A stretch of DNA of 64,000 nt, taken from Curvibacter cyanobacteriorum (GTDB lineage: Bacteria; Pseudomonadota; Gammaproteobacteria; Burkholderiales; Burkholderiaceae_C). The position numbers and the translations under genes are program-made. The notes under the pieces are model-generated. The model saw nothing but the letters and a program-made list of their open reading frames with translations. It was not told where the DNA came from and searched no databases. Of this stretch, positions 37,317-46,397 are shown one piece after another; within the stretch, counting starts at the first letter, position 1; every line of letters starts with the position of its first letter. Where the stretch lies: contig NZ_JAQSIP010000002.1 in NCBI RefSeq assembly GCF_028649475.1, positions 620,001 to 684,000 on the forward strand. Direction: 5' to 3'.

Positions 37317-38552
37317 ATGAATCATTCCACCCAACGCCCGATCCCGCGCGCCGCCCAGGTGCTGTTCTCGGTGCTCGCCCTTGCGGCTGGCGCAGCGCAT
37401 GCGCAGATATCCGACGATGTGGTCCGCATCGGCGTCATGAACGACGCCAGTGGCCCTTATTCCGGCGCGGGGGGCTTGGGGTCGGTGCTGGCCGCTCGCA
37501 TGGCCATTGAGGACTTCGGCGGCAAGGTCAATGGCAAAACCATCGAGCTGGTCTCGGTCGACGACCAGAACAAGCCCGATGTGGGGTTGGCCGCAGCGCG
37601 AAAATGGATCGATACCGACAAGGTCGACACCATTGTCGGTGGCTCGGCATCCTCGATTGCGCTGGGGGTGCAGAACTTCATGAAGGAGAAGCAAAAGCCT
37701 TACCTCATCGCAGGCTCCATCTCTTCGGACTTCACGGGCAAGGCCTGTTCGCCGATGAGCATCCAGTTCCTCAATGACAGCTACGCCATGCCCAAAGCGG
37801 GTGTGCAACTGCTGATCAACCGCGGCATCAAGGACTTCTACTTCATCACCGTCGACTATGCCTTCGGTGCGGCCATGCAGGCCGAGGCCACCCGCTTCAT
37901 TCAGGCTGCCGGTGGCAAAGTGGTGGGCTCGGTCAAGCATCCTTTGGGAGCGACCGATTTCTCCTCCTACTTGCTGCAAGCGCAATCCAGCGGCGCCAAG
38001 GGCATCGTGATCCTCAACGCGGGCCTGGATTTGTCCAACTCGCTGAAGCAGGCCGCCGAGTTCCGCATCACCCGCGGCGGCCAGACGCTGAGCGTTTTTG
38101 GCATGACCATCAACAGCGTGACGGCGATGGGACTTGATGTCGCCCAGGGTCTCAACATCACCGTGCCCTTCTACTGGGACCAGAACGATGCCACCCGGGC
38201 CTGGAGCAAGAAGTTCATGGAACGCAGCAGTGGCGGCGTTCCACCGACCTTCACCAACGCCGGTGTCTACAGTGCGGTGACCCACTACCTCAAGGCCGTC
38301 AAGGAAACCGGCACGGATGCCGGTCCGGCGGTGATGGCCAAGATGAAGGCCACCCGGGTCAACGACTTCATGACGCAGAACGCGCCGATTCGGGAGGACG
38401 GTCAGGTCATGCGGGCGGTTTACCCGGTGGAGGTCAAGGCACCGTCCGAATCCAAGTACAAGTACGACTTCTACAAGGTCGGTGCTGCGATTCCCGCCGA
38501 GCAGATTTTCCGTCCGCTGGCCGAGGGTGGCTGCGATTTCGTGAAGAAGTGA
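37317..38552 (+). CDS. Periplasmic binding protein of a Liv-type ABC importer
   Basis: 411-residue type I periplasmic binding protein (LivK-like, Peripla_BP_6). A signal peptide ends LALAAGAAHAQ near residue 30, followed by VRIGVMNDASGPYSGAGG and the AARMAIEDFGGKVNGKTIELVSVDDQNKPD segment. In proteobacterial catabolic clusters such proteins often bind aromatic or alicyclic acids rather than amino acids. TGGAGACAACC precedes the ATG. The matching ATPase and permease genes start at 40605, after two enzyme genes (OYE, SMP-30). It lies 69 bp after the double acyl-CoA dehydrogenase. Confidence 0.92.
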   Translation: MNHSTQRPIPRAAQVLFSVLALAAGAAHAQISDDVVRIGVMNDASGPYSGAGGLGSVLAARMAIEDFGGKVNGKTIELVSVDDQNKPDVGLAAARKWIDTDKVDTIVGGSASSIALGVQNFMKEKQKPYLIAGSISSDFTGKACSPMSIQFLNDSYAMPKAGVQLLINRGIKDFYFITVDYAFGAAMQAEATRFIQAAGGKVVGSVKHPLGATDFSSYLLQAQSSGAKGIVILNAGLDLSNSLKQAAEFRITRGGQTLSVFGMTINSVTAMGLDVAQGLNITVPFYWDQNDATRAWSKKFMERSSGGVPPTFTNAGVYSAVTHYLKAVKETGTDAGPAVMAKMKATRVNDFMTQNAPIREDGQVMRAVYPVEVKAPSESKYKYDFYKVGAAIPAEQIFRPLAEGGCDFVKK

Positions 38553-38569
38553 AGCGGCGGTTGTCATCC

Positions 38570-39721
38570 ATGGCTCGACTATTCACACCCTACAGCTTGC
38601 GTGGCGTGACGGCCCGTAACCGGGTGGTCATCTCGCCCATGCAAACGTCTCAAGCCCATGACGGCCTGGCCTCCGACTGGCACTTGGCGCACCTGACCCG
38701 CTTTGCCATGGGCGGTGCCGGCACCGTGTTCGTCGAATCCACCGCGGTGGAGGCCCGTGGACGCAACAACCACGGGGATCTGGGTCTGTGGCAGGACGAA
38801 CAGGTTCAGCCACTGGCCCGCGTGGCTGAGGCGATCCGGCGCGAGGGCGCCGTCCCCGCCATTCAACTGGGCCACACCGGGCGCAAGGCTTCGACCCAGA
38901 AATGGTGGCGCGGTAATGGCGCTTTGACCGAGGCCGATGCGGCCCAGGGAGAACCCCCCTGGCTTGCCGTGGCGCCCAGCGCCCTGCCTGTGGGGCCGGG
39001 CTGGCCCACACCTCAGGCCTTGGGCACTGCCGAAGTCGAGGACTTGGTGCAGGCCTGGGGCTCGGCAGCGCGCCGCGCCCGCGAGGCGGGCTTCCAGGTG
39101 CTGGAGATCCACGGCGCCCATGGCTACCTCATCCATCAGTTTCTGTCGCCCCTGGCCAACCAGCGCACCGATCGGTTTGGTCAGCACCGCCTGCGTTTTG
39201 CCCTCGATGTCGCTGAGGCCGTGCGTCAGGAATGGCCCGAAGATCGTCCGCTGTTCTGGCGTGTCTCCCTGGCTGATGTGGTGGATGGCGGACTGGAGTT
39301 TGACGAGATGGTTGACCTGCTGCGCAGCCTCAAGGACCGGGGGGTGGACGTGGTCGATTGTTCGTCAGGGGGCGGCATCTCGAGCTACCCCACACAGGGC
39401 AAATCGGTGTCCAACGACCTGACCTTTCGCGCGGCCCTGGCCGCCCGCCTGCGCGAGGCCTCGGGGCTGCAGGTGATGGGGGTCGGGTTGGTCATCGACC
39501 CCCGGACGGCCGAGGGCTACCTCGGTGCCGGTCAGGCCGACCTGATCGGTCTGGGCCGCGAGGCCCTCTACAACCCGAACTGGCCGCTGCATGCCGAGGC
39601 CGCACTGAGCGTCAACCGCGACTACGCCAGCTGGCCCCAGTCGTACCGAATGCATCTCTTGCGCAGGGCGGCATCGGCCGATGCCTTGCGCCCTTCTTTT
39701 TCACCTGGTAGTGCGACATGA
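38570..39721 (+). CDS. Old Yellow Enzyme-family NADH:flavin oxidoreductase
   Basis: 383-residue FMN enzyme of the YqjM-like OYE branch, which reduces activated C=C bonds of enones and related compounds. Features are LFTPYSLRGVTARNRVVISPMQTSQAHDG at the N terminus, QLGHTGRKAS, EIHGAHGYLIHQFLSPLANQRTDRFG with the paired His of the substrate site, and GVGLVIDPRTAEGYLGAGQADLIGLGREALYNPNWP near the end. The ATG at 38570 gives the usual MARLF-type start; a GTG at 38549 overlapping the preceding stop would add seven residues. Next to a Baeyer-Villiger enzyme regulon, reduction of a cyclic enone to a saturated ketone is the natural guess. Confidence 0.92.
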   Translation: MARLFTPYSLRGVTARNRVVISPMQTSQAHDGLASDWHLAHLTRFAMGGAGTVFVESTAVEARGRNNHGDLGLWQDEQVQPLARVAEAIRREGAVPAIQLGHTGRKASTQKWWRGNGALTEADAAQGEPPWLAVAPSALPVGPGWPTPQALGTAEVEDLVQAWGSAARRAREAGFQVLEIHGAHGYLIHQFLSPLANQRTDRFGQHRLRFALDVAEAVRQEWPEDRPLFWRVSLADVVDGGLEFDEMVDLLRSLKDRGVDVVDCSSGGGISSYPTQGKSVSNDLTFRAALAARLREASGLQVMGVGLVIDPRTAEGYLGAGQADLIGLGREALYNPNWPLHAEAALSVNRDYASWPQSYRMHLLRRAASADALRPSFSPGSAT

Positions 39722-40608
39722 TGGCTTCCACCCCCCGCATTGAAATCTTGGGCCCGCACCGCGACCGGCTCGGCGAGTGCCCCCTGTGGGACTGGCGTGA
39801 CCAGTCCCTCTACTGGGTCGACACCAAGGCCCGACAGGTTCACGCCTGGCGCGATGCCGTGCACAGCCGCTGGGATGTCCCCTCCGACATTGGCTCGATG
39901 GCCCTGACCCGCCGAGGCCGATTGATCCTGTCGCTGGAGGACGGGTTCTACCTCATGTACCCCGTCACTGGCACGATGCGGCGACTGGCCGAGGTGGTTC
40001 ACCCCAGCCATCCCATGCGTCTGAACGATGGGCGCACGGATCGACAAGGGCGCTTTGTGGTGGGCTCCATGGTGGTGGGTCGGCACGAAACGGCTGGCGC
40101 CTATTACCAGCTCGACCGGCAGGGCCGGGTCAGCACCTTGTTCAGCGGCGTGGCCCTGGCCAATGGCACCTGCTTCAGCCCCGATGGGCGCACCCTTTAC
40201 TACGCCGACAGCCTGGGCATGGAAATCAGCGCTGCCGAGTATGACCCCTTGAGCGGCGCTGTCGGGGCCCGTCGCTGCCTGGTCGACACCCGCCCTTTGG
40301 GGTCGGCACCGGACGGTGCCACCGTGGACGCCGAGGGACGCCTCTGGGTCGCGCTGGTGCAGGTGGGCAAGGTGGCGTGCTTCTCGCCTCAGGGTGAACT
40401 GTTGCGAACCCTCGACGTACCGACCCCGTTCCCCACTTGTCCGTGCTTCGGTGGGCCGAATCTGGACGTGCTCTACCTGACCAGCATCCGGGACAGCGGC
40501 AACTTGATGAAAAGTGAGCACCCGGATGCGGGCGCGCTGGTGGCCCTCCATGACCTGGGCGTCAAAGGGCTGCCCGAAGTGCTTTTTGATGACGAGGATC
40601 TGTCATGA
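39718..40608 (+). CDS. SMP-30/gluconolactonase-family lactonase
   Basis: 296-residue six-bladed beta-propeller hydrolase of the SMP-30/gluconolaconase/LRE family. The metal ligands expected for the family are visible: Glu in RLGECPLWD near residue 19, Asn in LNDGRTDRQGRF near 102, Asn in ANGTCFSPDG near 150, and Asp in PDGATVDAEG near 200. Such enzymes hydrolyse lactones. In this regulon it is a good candidate for opening the lactone made by the Baeyer-Villiger monooxygenase. It overlaps the OYE stop by four bases (ATGA) and overlaps the next gene in the same way. Confidence 0.9.
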   Translation: MMASTPRIEILGPHRDRLGECPLWDWRDQSLYWVDTKARQVHAWRDAVHSRWDVPSDIGSMALTRRGRLILSLEDGFYLMYPVTGTMRRLAEVVHPSHPMRLNDGRTDRQGRFVVGSMVVGRHETAGAYYQLDRQGRVSTLFSGVALANGTCFSPDGRTLYYADSLGMEISAAEYDPLSGAVGARRCLVDTRPLGSAPDGATVDAEGRLWVALVQVGKVACFSPQGELLRTLDVPTPFPTCPCFGGPNLDVLYLTSIRDSGNLMKSEHPDAGALVALHDLGVKGLPEVLFDDEDLS

Positions 40609-41390
40609 GCGCCGTCCATTCTCAAGCCGCCGTGGCCGAGGACGTGATCCTGCGAACGGAAGGGCTCAGCAAGCAGTTCATGGGCTTCTACGCCGTGCGC
40701 GATGTGTCCTTGTCCATCCGCCGGCACAGCATCCATGCCCTCATTGGGCCCAACGGGGCGGGCAAGACGACCTGTTTCAACTTGCTGACCGTTTCCACCC
40801 CGTCGACGGCCGGGCGCATTCACTACAACGGGCGAGACATCACCCGGCGTGATCCGGCCAGTGTGGCCGCCAGCGGCATGGTCCGCTCATTTCAGATCTC
40901 GGCGGTGTTTGGTCAGATGACAGTACTGGACAACGTGCGCGTCGCCCTGCAGCGGCGGGCGGGGGGCAGTTTTGCCTTCTGGCGCAGCGTGCGCACCCTG
41001 GACCGTCACACGCCGCGGGCCCGAGAACTTCTGGCCGCTGTGAACCTGGATCGCTATGCGAATGAACTGGCAGCCAACCTCTCTTACGGGCGCAAGCGTG
41101 CCTTGGAACTGGCCACCACCCTGGCCCTGGACCCCGAAATGATCCTGCTCGACGAACCCATGGCCGGGCTCGGCCACGAAGACATCGGGCCCATCACCCG
41201 CCTGATTGCGCGGGTCGCCCAGCAACGCACGGTGCTCATGGTGGAGCACAACATGAAAGTCGTGGCTGAACTGTGTGACCGCATCACGGTCCTGCAGTCC
41301 GGCGAAATCCTGGCTGAAGGCAACTATGACGAGATCTCCAGCAACGCCCGGGTCCGTGAAGCCTATGTCGGTGGAGGTGCCCATGCCTGA
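40605..41390 (+). CDS. ABC importer ATP-binding protein, LivG-like
   Basis: 261-residue ATPase of a branched-chain-amino-acid-type importer. Walker A is GPNGAGKTT, the signature-like region is NLSYGRKRALELA (C-loop LSYG), Walker B is MILLDEPMAGL, and the H-loop is VEHNM. The extra MVRSFQISAVFGQMTVLDNV segment is typical of LivG. It overlaps the SMP-30 gene by ATGA and the LivF-like gene by 8 bp. It works with the binding protein at 37317, and the substrate is presumably the compound degraded by this regulon. Confidence 0.94.
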   Translation: MSAVHSQAAVAEDVILRTEGLSKQFMGFYAVRDVSLSIRRHSIHALIGPNGAGKTTCFNLLTVSTPSTAGRIHYNGRDITRRDPASVAASGMVRSFQISAVFGQMTVLDNVRVALQRRAGGSFAFWRSVRTLDRHTPRARELLAAVNLDRYANELAANLSYGRKRALELATTLALDPEMILLDEPMAGLGHEDIGPITRLIARVAQQRTVLMVEHNMKVVAELCDRITVLQSGEILAEGNYDEISSNARVREAYVGGGAHA

Positions 41391-42102
41391 TGTCCGTGCA
41401 GCCGCACCCTGCCTCGAGGTGCATCAACTGACAGGCTTCTACAACGAGACCCAGGCCCTGCACGGCATTGACCTCACGGTGTACCCCGGCGAAGTGGTGT
41501 GCCTGCTCGGTCGCAACGGCGCCGGCAAAACCACCACGCTGCGCGCCATCGTCGGTTTGCTCAGCCGCCGTTACGGCCGCATCGTGGTCAATGGACGGTC
41601 CACCGAGGGCCTGGCCCCCGAGGACATTGCCCACCTGGGCGTGGCCTATTGCCCTGAAGAGCGAGGCATCTTTGCCAGCCTGAATGTGGAGGAGAACCTG
41701 CTGTTGCCACCCATCCTCAAGCCCGGTGGCATGACGGTGGACGAAATCTACGCTTTGTTCCCCAACCTCAAGCTGAGGCGCAAGAGCCCCGGCACCCGGC
41801 TTTCCGGTGGCGAGCAGCAGATGCTGGCCATCGGCCGCATCCTGCGCACGGGCGCCAAGTTGCTGCTGTTGGACGAATGCACCGAGGGGCTGGCCCCCGT
41901 GATCATCGACAAGATCGGCGAGGCGATTGCCGCGCTGCGTCAACGCGGCTTCACCATCCTCATGGTGGAGCAGAACTTCCGCTTTGCTTCTGGGGTGGGC
42001 GACCGCTTTTATGTGATCGAGGAAGGGCAGGTGATCGAGCAGTTCAATCGCCAGGCCATCGACGAGGACCGGCCTCGCATCGAAGCCCTGCTGGGTGTTT
42101 GA
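41383..42102 (+). CDS. ABC importer ATP-binding protein, LivF-like
   Basis: 239-residue second ATPase of the importer. Walker A is GRNGAGKTTT, VAYCPEERGIFASLNVEENL is the LivF Q-loop region, signature RLSGGEQQMLAIGR, Walker B LLLLDECTEGLAP, H-loop VEQNF. The usual Walker B Glu-Pro is Glu-Cys here (DECTEG), a common LivF variant. I chose the ATG at 41383, preceded by GGAGGTG, over 41365; it overlaps the livG-like stop by 8 bp. Confidence 0.93.
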   Translation: MPDVRAAAPCLEVHQLTGFYNETQALHGIDLTVYPGEVVCLLGRNGAGKTTTLRAIVGLLSRRYGRIVVNGRSTEGLAPEDIAHLGVAYCPEERGIFASLNVEENLLLPPILKPGGMTVDEIYALFPNLKLRRKSPGTRLSGGEQQMLAIGRILRTGAKLLLLDECTEGLAPVIIDKIGEAIAALRQRGFTILMVEQNFRFASGVGDRFYVIEEGQVIEQFNRQAIDEDRPRIEALLGV

Positions 42103-42147
42103 TGCCCACGCCTGCCTGACAACCACTTCATTTGGAGACACAACACC

Positions 42148-43032
42148 ATGCCCGACTCTCTGTTCGGCTATCCAATGGCTGCCATCTCAGGGCAATTGTT
42201 GGTCGGCATGATCAACGGCTCGCTCTATGCGCTCATGAGCATTGGTCTGGCCATCATCTTCGGCCTGCTGCAAGTCGTGAATTTTGCTCACGGTGCGCAG
42301 TACATGCTGGGCGCTTTCGTGGCCTGGGGCCTGCTCGAGTACCTGGGGCTGAGCTACTGGTGGGCCCTGGTCTTGGCCCCGCTGATCGTCGGCCTCTCCG
42401 GCATCGCGCTGGAGCGTTTGTTGCTGCGCCGGCTCTACCACCTGGACCACGTCTACGCGTTGCTGCTGACCTTCGGTGTCGCCCTGATCCTGGAGGGCAG
42501 CTTCCGCTACAAGTTCGGTGCCACGGGGCAGCCGTATCCCAATCCCATCCTGGGCGGACTGGACACCACCATGGCGTTCTTCCCCTGGTACCGCTTGTGG
42601 GTGATCGCAGCTTCGCTGACGGTGTGCCTGGTGACCTGGTACGTGATTGAGCGCACCAAGCTGGGGTCGTATCTGCGGGCTGCCACTGAGAACCCCAACC
42701 TGGTCCGCACATTTGGGGTGCGTGTGCCGCGCATGCTGATGCTCACCTACGGCTTGGGCGTGGCCCTGGCCGGCTTCAGTGGCGTCATGGCGGCGCCCAT
42801 TTACCAAGTCAATCCCCTGATGGGCTCCCAGCTCATCATCGTCGTGTTTGCGGTGGTGGTGATCGGCGGCATGGGCTCGCTGGCCGGCTCCATCGTGGCC
42901 GGCTTCGTGCTGGGCGTGATCGAGGGCATCACCAAGGTGGTCTACCCCGATGGCGCCGGCATGGTGGTCTTTGTGCTCATGTTGGTCACCCTCGCTTTGC
43001 GTCCCAACGGCCTGTTCGGCAGCAGCCGGTGA
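42148..43032 (+). CDS. ABC importer permease, LivH-like
   Basis: 294-residue inner-membrane permease with about eight hydrophobic segments. Family signs are GMINGSLYALMSIGLAIIFGLLQVVNFAHGAQYMLGA at the N terminus and RAATENPNLVRTFGVRVPRMLMLTYGLGVALAGFSGVMAAP, including the EAA-like cytoplasmic loop that contacts the ATPase. The C terminus ends LALRPNGLFGSSR, as usual. TGGAGACACAACACC precedes the ATG. It pairs with the LivM-like protein 17 bp downstream. Confidence 0.94.
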   Translation: MPDSLFGYPMAAISGQLLVGMINGSLYALMSIGLAIIFGLLQVVNFAHGAQYMLGAFVAWGLLEYLGLSYWWALVLAPLIVGLSGIALERLLLRRLYHLDHVYALLLTFGVALILEGSFRYKFGATGQPYPNPILGGLDTTMAFFPWYRLWVIAASLTVCLVTWYVIERTKLGSYLRAATENPNLVRTFGVRVPRMLMLTYGLGVALAGFSGVMAAPIYQVNPLMGSQLIIVVFAVVVIGGMGSLAGSIVAGFVLGVIEGITKVVYPDGAGMVVFVLMLVTLALRPNGLFGSSR

Positions 43033-43048
43033 TGGAAGGAAAACAGCC

Positions 43049-44011
43049 ATGAATGATTCTTTTGCTCCGATGACCCAGCGCACCCGGGTCCTGCTGCTTG
43101 TTGCCGCCGTGGTGCTGCTCGTCGCGCCCTGGATGGCCTATCCGATCTTTCTCATGAAGCTGATGTGCTTCGCTTTGTTGGCCGCGTCGCTCAACCTGCT
43201 GGTGGGGTATGTGGGGTTGCTGTCCTTCGGCCATGCCATGTTCTTTGGCTCGGCGGCTTATGGCACCGCCCATGCCGTCAAGGTTTGGGGGCTGGACCCG
43301 CTGCTGGGGGTGGCCTTCGGTGTCCTGGTGGCGGCCAGCGTTGGCGCCGTCACAGGCTTGCTCGCCATCCGGCGGGCCGGCATTGCGTTCTCCATGATCA
43401 CGCTGGCCAGTGCCCAATTGGTCTATTTTCTGGCCTTGCGACTGCCCTTCACGGGGGGCGAGGATGGCATTCAGAGCGTGCCCCGAGGGCACCTGTTGGG
43501 CCTGATCGACCTGTCCGACAACACCACGCTTTACTACGTCGTGATGCTGGCCGTGGTAGCAGGCTTTTGGTTGATATGGCGCATCGTCTACTCGCCTTTT
43601 GGCCAGGTGCTGACCGCCATCCGGGACAACGAGGCGCGGGCCATCTCTCTGGGCTACCAGGTCAATCGCTACAAGCTGCTGGCCTTCACGCTGTCGGCCG
43701 CCTTGGCGGGCCTGGCTGGCGGGCTCAAGACGCTGGTGTTCCAAATCGCCACCCTGACCGATGTCAGCTGGGTGACGTCCGGCGAGGCCTTGCTGATGGG
43801 CATTGTGGGCGGCTTGCAGACCCTGCTGGGCCCGGTGGCTGGGGCCATGGTGGTGGTCACCATGGCCAGTTCATTGTCATCGGTCGCGGAAGCGGTCCTG
43901 ATCGTTCAAGGCTTGGTCTTCGTGCTGGTGGTGATGTTGTTCCGCCGCGGCATTGTGGGTGAGATCAATGCCTATTTATCGCGCCGCGATGCGGCCCGCC
44001 AAGCTCAATGA
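43049..44011 (+). CDS. ABC importer permease, LivM-like
   Basis: 320-residue permease with about nine hydrophobic segments. LivM signatures are LNLLVGYVGLLSFGHAMFFGSAAYG and the cytoplasmic loop RIVYSPFGQVLTAIRDNEARAISLGYQVNRYKLLAFTLSAALAGLAGGL. I used the ATG at 43049, preceded by GGAAGGA; the open frame to 42950 is inside the livH-like gene. It completes the importer started by the binding protein at 37317. Confidence 0.94.
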   Translation: MNDSFAPMTQRTRVLLLVAAVVLLVAPWMAYPIFLMKLMCFALLAASLNLLVGYVGLLSFGHAMFFGSAAYGTAHAVKVWGLDPLLGVAFGVLVAASVGAVTGLLAIRRAGIAFSMITLASAQLVYFLALRLPFTGGEDGIQSVPRGHLLGLIDLSDNTTLYYVVMLAVVAGFWLIWRIVYSPFGQVLTAIRDNEARAISLGYQVNRYKLLAFTLSAALAGLAGGLKTLVFQIATLTDVSWVTSGEALLMGIVGGLQTLLGPVAGAMVVVTMASSLSSVAEAVLIVQGLVFVLVVMLFRRGIVGEINAYLSRRDAARQAQ

Positions 44012-44024
44012 CACAGGAGACACC

Positions 44025-44801
44025 ATGAACCAAGCAACATCCCATTCACCCGCTTTGTTGGAGGGCCGGCTGGCGCTGGTCACCGGCGCCGCCGCCGGCA
44101 TTGGGCGCGCCATCGCCCTGCAATACGCCCGCGCTGGAGCGCGGGTGGTGCTGGTGGACCTGAAGGCCGAGGCCTGTGAGGCCACGGTGGAGCAGATTCG
44201 ACAGTCGGGTGGGCAGGCATGGGCCTTCTCGCTCGACATCACGGATGTTCCGGCCTGCGAGGCCCTGGCGCTTGACGTCAGCCTGAAGATCGGTCCGTTG
44301 GACATCCTTGTCAACAATGCGGGCATTTTGATTCGCGCCGGACTCGATGCCCCCGAGGTGCACCACAAGTTTCGCCGTGTTTTTGATGTCAACGTCATGG
44401 GCGGCTTCAACGTGCTGCATGCCTTTTTGCCGGCCCTGCGGCAGACCCGCGGCAATGTCATCAACATCGCATCGGGGGCGGCCTTCATTGCGCAGCCCGG
44501 CTGCATCGGTTACTCCAGCTCCAAGGGCGCGGTGAAGATGCTGACCCAAAGCATGGCGGTCGACCTGGGCGCCGACGGCATTCGGGTGAATGCGATCGCT
44601 CCAGGGGTCATCGAGACCGCCATGACCGAGGCCACCCGCGCCGACACCCGGCGCCTTGAGGGCTTCTTGAAGCGCACCCCACAGGGGCGTGTGGGTCAGC
44701 CCGACGAGATCGCAGCGCCTGCTGTGTTCTTGGCTTCATCAATGGCCAGCTACATCAACGGCGTGACGCTGCCGGTGGATGGGGGCATGTTGGCCAACTG
44801 A
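44025..44801 (+). CDS. SDR-family oxidoreductase (regulon SDR 3)
   Basis: 258-residue classical short-chain dehydrogenase. TGAAAGIG near residue 24, NNAG near 100, Ser in IASGAAF, and Tyr-x3-Lys as YSSSK near 163-167 are all intact. The end SYINGVTLPVDGGMLAN is typical. CAGGAGACACC precedes the ATG at 44025, which lies 13 bp after the LivM-like gene. It is the last gene of the long plus-strand unit and is followed by a terminator. Alcohol or 3-hydroxyacyl-CoA oxidation is likely. Confidence 0.9.
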   Translation: MNQATSHSPALLEGRLALVTGAAAGIGRAIALQYARAGARVVLVDLKAEACEATVEQIRQSGGQAWAFSLDITDVPACEALALDVSLKIGPLDILVNNAGILIRAGLDAPEVHHKFRRVFDVNVMGGFNVLHAFLPALRQTRGNVINIASGAAFIAQPGCIGYSSSKGAVKMLTQSMAVDLGADGIRVNAIAPGVIETAMTEATRADTRRLEGFLKRTPQGRVGQPDEIAAPAVFLASSMASYINGVTLPVDGGMLAN

Positions 44802-44832
44802 CGACGCATTCGTACCCGCTACACAGCCAAAA

Positions 44833-44857
44833 GGCCCGGTGGTGACCGGGCCTTTTT
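44833..44857. terminator. Bidirectional rho-independent terminator
   Basis: GGCCCGGT-GGTG-ACCGGGCC followed by five T on the plus strand and preceded by four A, so it works in both directions. It separates the convergent plus-strand transporter unit and the minus-strand dehydrogenase unit. Confidence 0.9.
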
Positions 44858-44923
44858 GTGGATGCCCCATCGAAGGGGAGTGGCCTCAACGCCCCAGCTT
44901 GCAGCCTGGGGCGGTGGTCGGCT

Positions 44924-45691
44924 TCAACGCCCCTGGAACACCGGCGGGCGTTTCTCTGCAAAGGCCCGCATGGCCTCGCGCGAGTCCTCGGTCTGGCCCA
45001 GTTCAGCGGTCATGTTCTGTTCGAAGCGGTAGCCGTCGCGCAGGGTCATGTTCTCGATGGTGGCTGCCGAGTTCTTGGCGGTGCGGCTGGCCACGGGGCT
45101 CTTCGAGGCAATGCGCTTGGCCATTTCCATGGCGGCCGGCATCAGTTCTTCCAGCGGCAGGCAGGCTTCCACAATGCCGCGTCGGTACAACTCGGGGCCT
45201 GGAATGCGGTCACCTGTCAGCATCATGCGGCGGGTCAGCGAATGGCCACAAACGCGCATGGCGTGGCGGCCCCCGCCCATCAGGCCCACATCCACCTCAG
45301 GCAAGCCCAACGAGGCATTTTCCGAGCACATCAGGATGTCGCAAGAGACCGCAATCCCCAGGCCTGCCCCCAGTGCTGCGCCGTTGATGGCAGCAATGAC
45401 GGGTTTCTTGCACTCGATGATGGAGTAGCTCAATTCACGGGCGCGGCGCGAATGGGCCCAGCGTTCACCAGGTTCGAACGTCTTGTTGGCGCGGCTCTTG
45501 ATGTCGGCCCCGGCGCAGAAGATCTTGCCCGCACCGGTGAGCACCACCACGCGCACGTCGTCGCGGTCGCTCATCTGGTCGAAGGTGGCGATCATCTCGT
45601 CCATCAGACCGGCCGACACCGCATTGACGGGTGGGGCGTCCATGGTGACCACGGCCACATGGTCTTCAACGGTCAGCTTCAAATATTGCAT
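44924..45691 (-). CDS. Enoyl-CoA hydratase/isomerase (paralogue 2)
   Basis: 255-residue crotonase-fold enzyme, last gene of the minus-strand unit. The oxyanion-hole regions are KIFCAGADIKSRA and AINGAALGAGLGIAVSCDIL, with PEVDVGLMGGGRH at the second acidic site. The C terminus KRPPVFQGR parallels KRAPVYQGR of the copy at 30813. An AAGGAGAT ribosome site precedes the ATG at 45691, so the upstream 11 codons of open frame are discarded. It lies 37 bp after the degenerate SDR. Function as for paralogue 1, with a different acyl chain presumed. Confidence 0.92.
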   Translation of the reverse strand: MQYLKLTVEDHVAVVTMDAPPVNAVSAGLMDEMIATFDQMSDRDDVRVVVLTGAGKIFCAGADIKSRANKTFEPGERWAHSRRARELSYSIIECKKPVIAAINGAALGAGLGIAVSCDILMCSENASLGLPEVDVGLMGGGRHAMRVCGHSLTRRMMLTGDRIPGPELYRRGIVEACLPLEELMPAAMEMAKRIASKSPVASRTAKNSAATIENMTLRDGYRFEQNMTAELGQTEDSREAMRAFAEKRPPVFQGR

Positions 45692-45728
45692 GTTTATCTC
45701 CTTGTTGGGATGGTTGGTTGGCAAAAAA

Positions 45729-46361
45729 TCAGAAACGGTGTCGGCGCGCTTCGCTCATGCGCAGCGAGCTCAGGCCATCAATGACCAGGTGCTGGCCGGT
45801 GATGCGGTTGGTCGGGGCGGCAAACAGGCTCACGGCGTGGGCCACCGCACCCCGGTTCTCCGGGCTGTCCTGGCGCTCGTGTGCAAACTCGGCGGCCACC
45901 AGGTTGACGCTGATGCCCTCGGCCTGCAGCTCCAGCGCCATCGACCGGGACATGGCCGCCAGGGCCGCGCTGGCCGCCATCTGGTGCACGCCGCCCCAGG
46001 CGCCCAGGTGTCCACGTGAGCCCACGTGCACGATCTGAGCGCCCGACGACAGGTGAGGCAGCACCTGCTGAACCACCCGCACGACAGAAAAGAGTTGCTG
46101 CTCCAAAGCGGTTTCGAAATCGGCGTCTGTGATGTCTTCGAAGCGCCGGTGGGACAAGGCGGTGGGGGTCATGAGCACCAGCGCGGCAAGCCCATTCAGG
46201 CCGAGCAGGCGCTCGGCCACGGCGTGGGGCGCACAGGTGTCGAGGCGCAGTACCCCATGCCCATCGTCTGAGAGTCGCGCGTGCACCACCTCGGTCAGGG
46301 GTTCTGGGGTGCCGATCAACAACAAGGGGCTGGGGGCCGCGGTGGGGGAGTGGGGTGACAT
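45729..46361 (-). CDS. Degenerate SDR-like protein, probable pseudoenzyme
   Basis: 210-residue protein alignable with the SDR encoded just upstream (46398) but lacking the catalytic set. The glycine-rich cofactor motif is replaced by LLLIGTPEPLTE. The segment matching RGYLGGAGAAHYVASKAGVVGM is RGHLGAWGGVHQMAASAALAAM, so the Tyr is Gln and the Lys is Ser. The catalytic Ser (HVGSRG) and the strand/helix pattern through ITGQHLVIDGL remain. The frame is open and codon use is normal, so it is not an obvious pseudogene. It could be a non-catalytic partner of a heteromeric SDR. Confidence 0.75.
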   Translation of the reverse strand: MSPHSPTAAPSPLLLIGTPEPLTEVVHARLSDDGHGVLRLDTCAPHAVAERLLGLNGLAALVLMTPTALSHRRFEDITDADFETALEQQLFSVVRVVQQVLPHLSSGAQIVHVGSRGHLGAWGGVHQMAASAALAAMSRSMALELQAEGISVNLVAAEFAHERQDSPENRGAVAHAVSLFAAPTNRITGQHLVIDGLSSLRMSEARRHRF

Positions 46362-46397
46362 GGCAGGAAGCGGTTCTGAAAGCTGCGGGCGGTGGGG

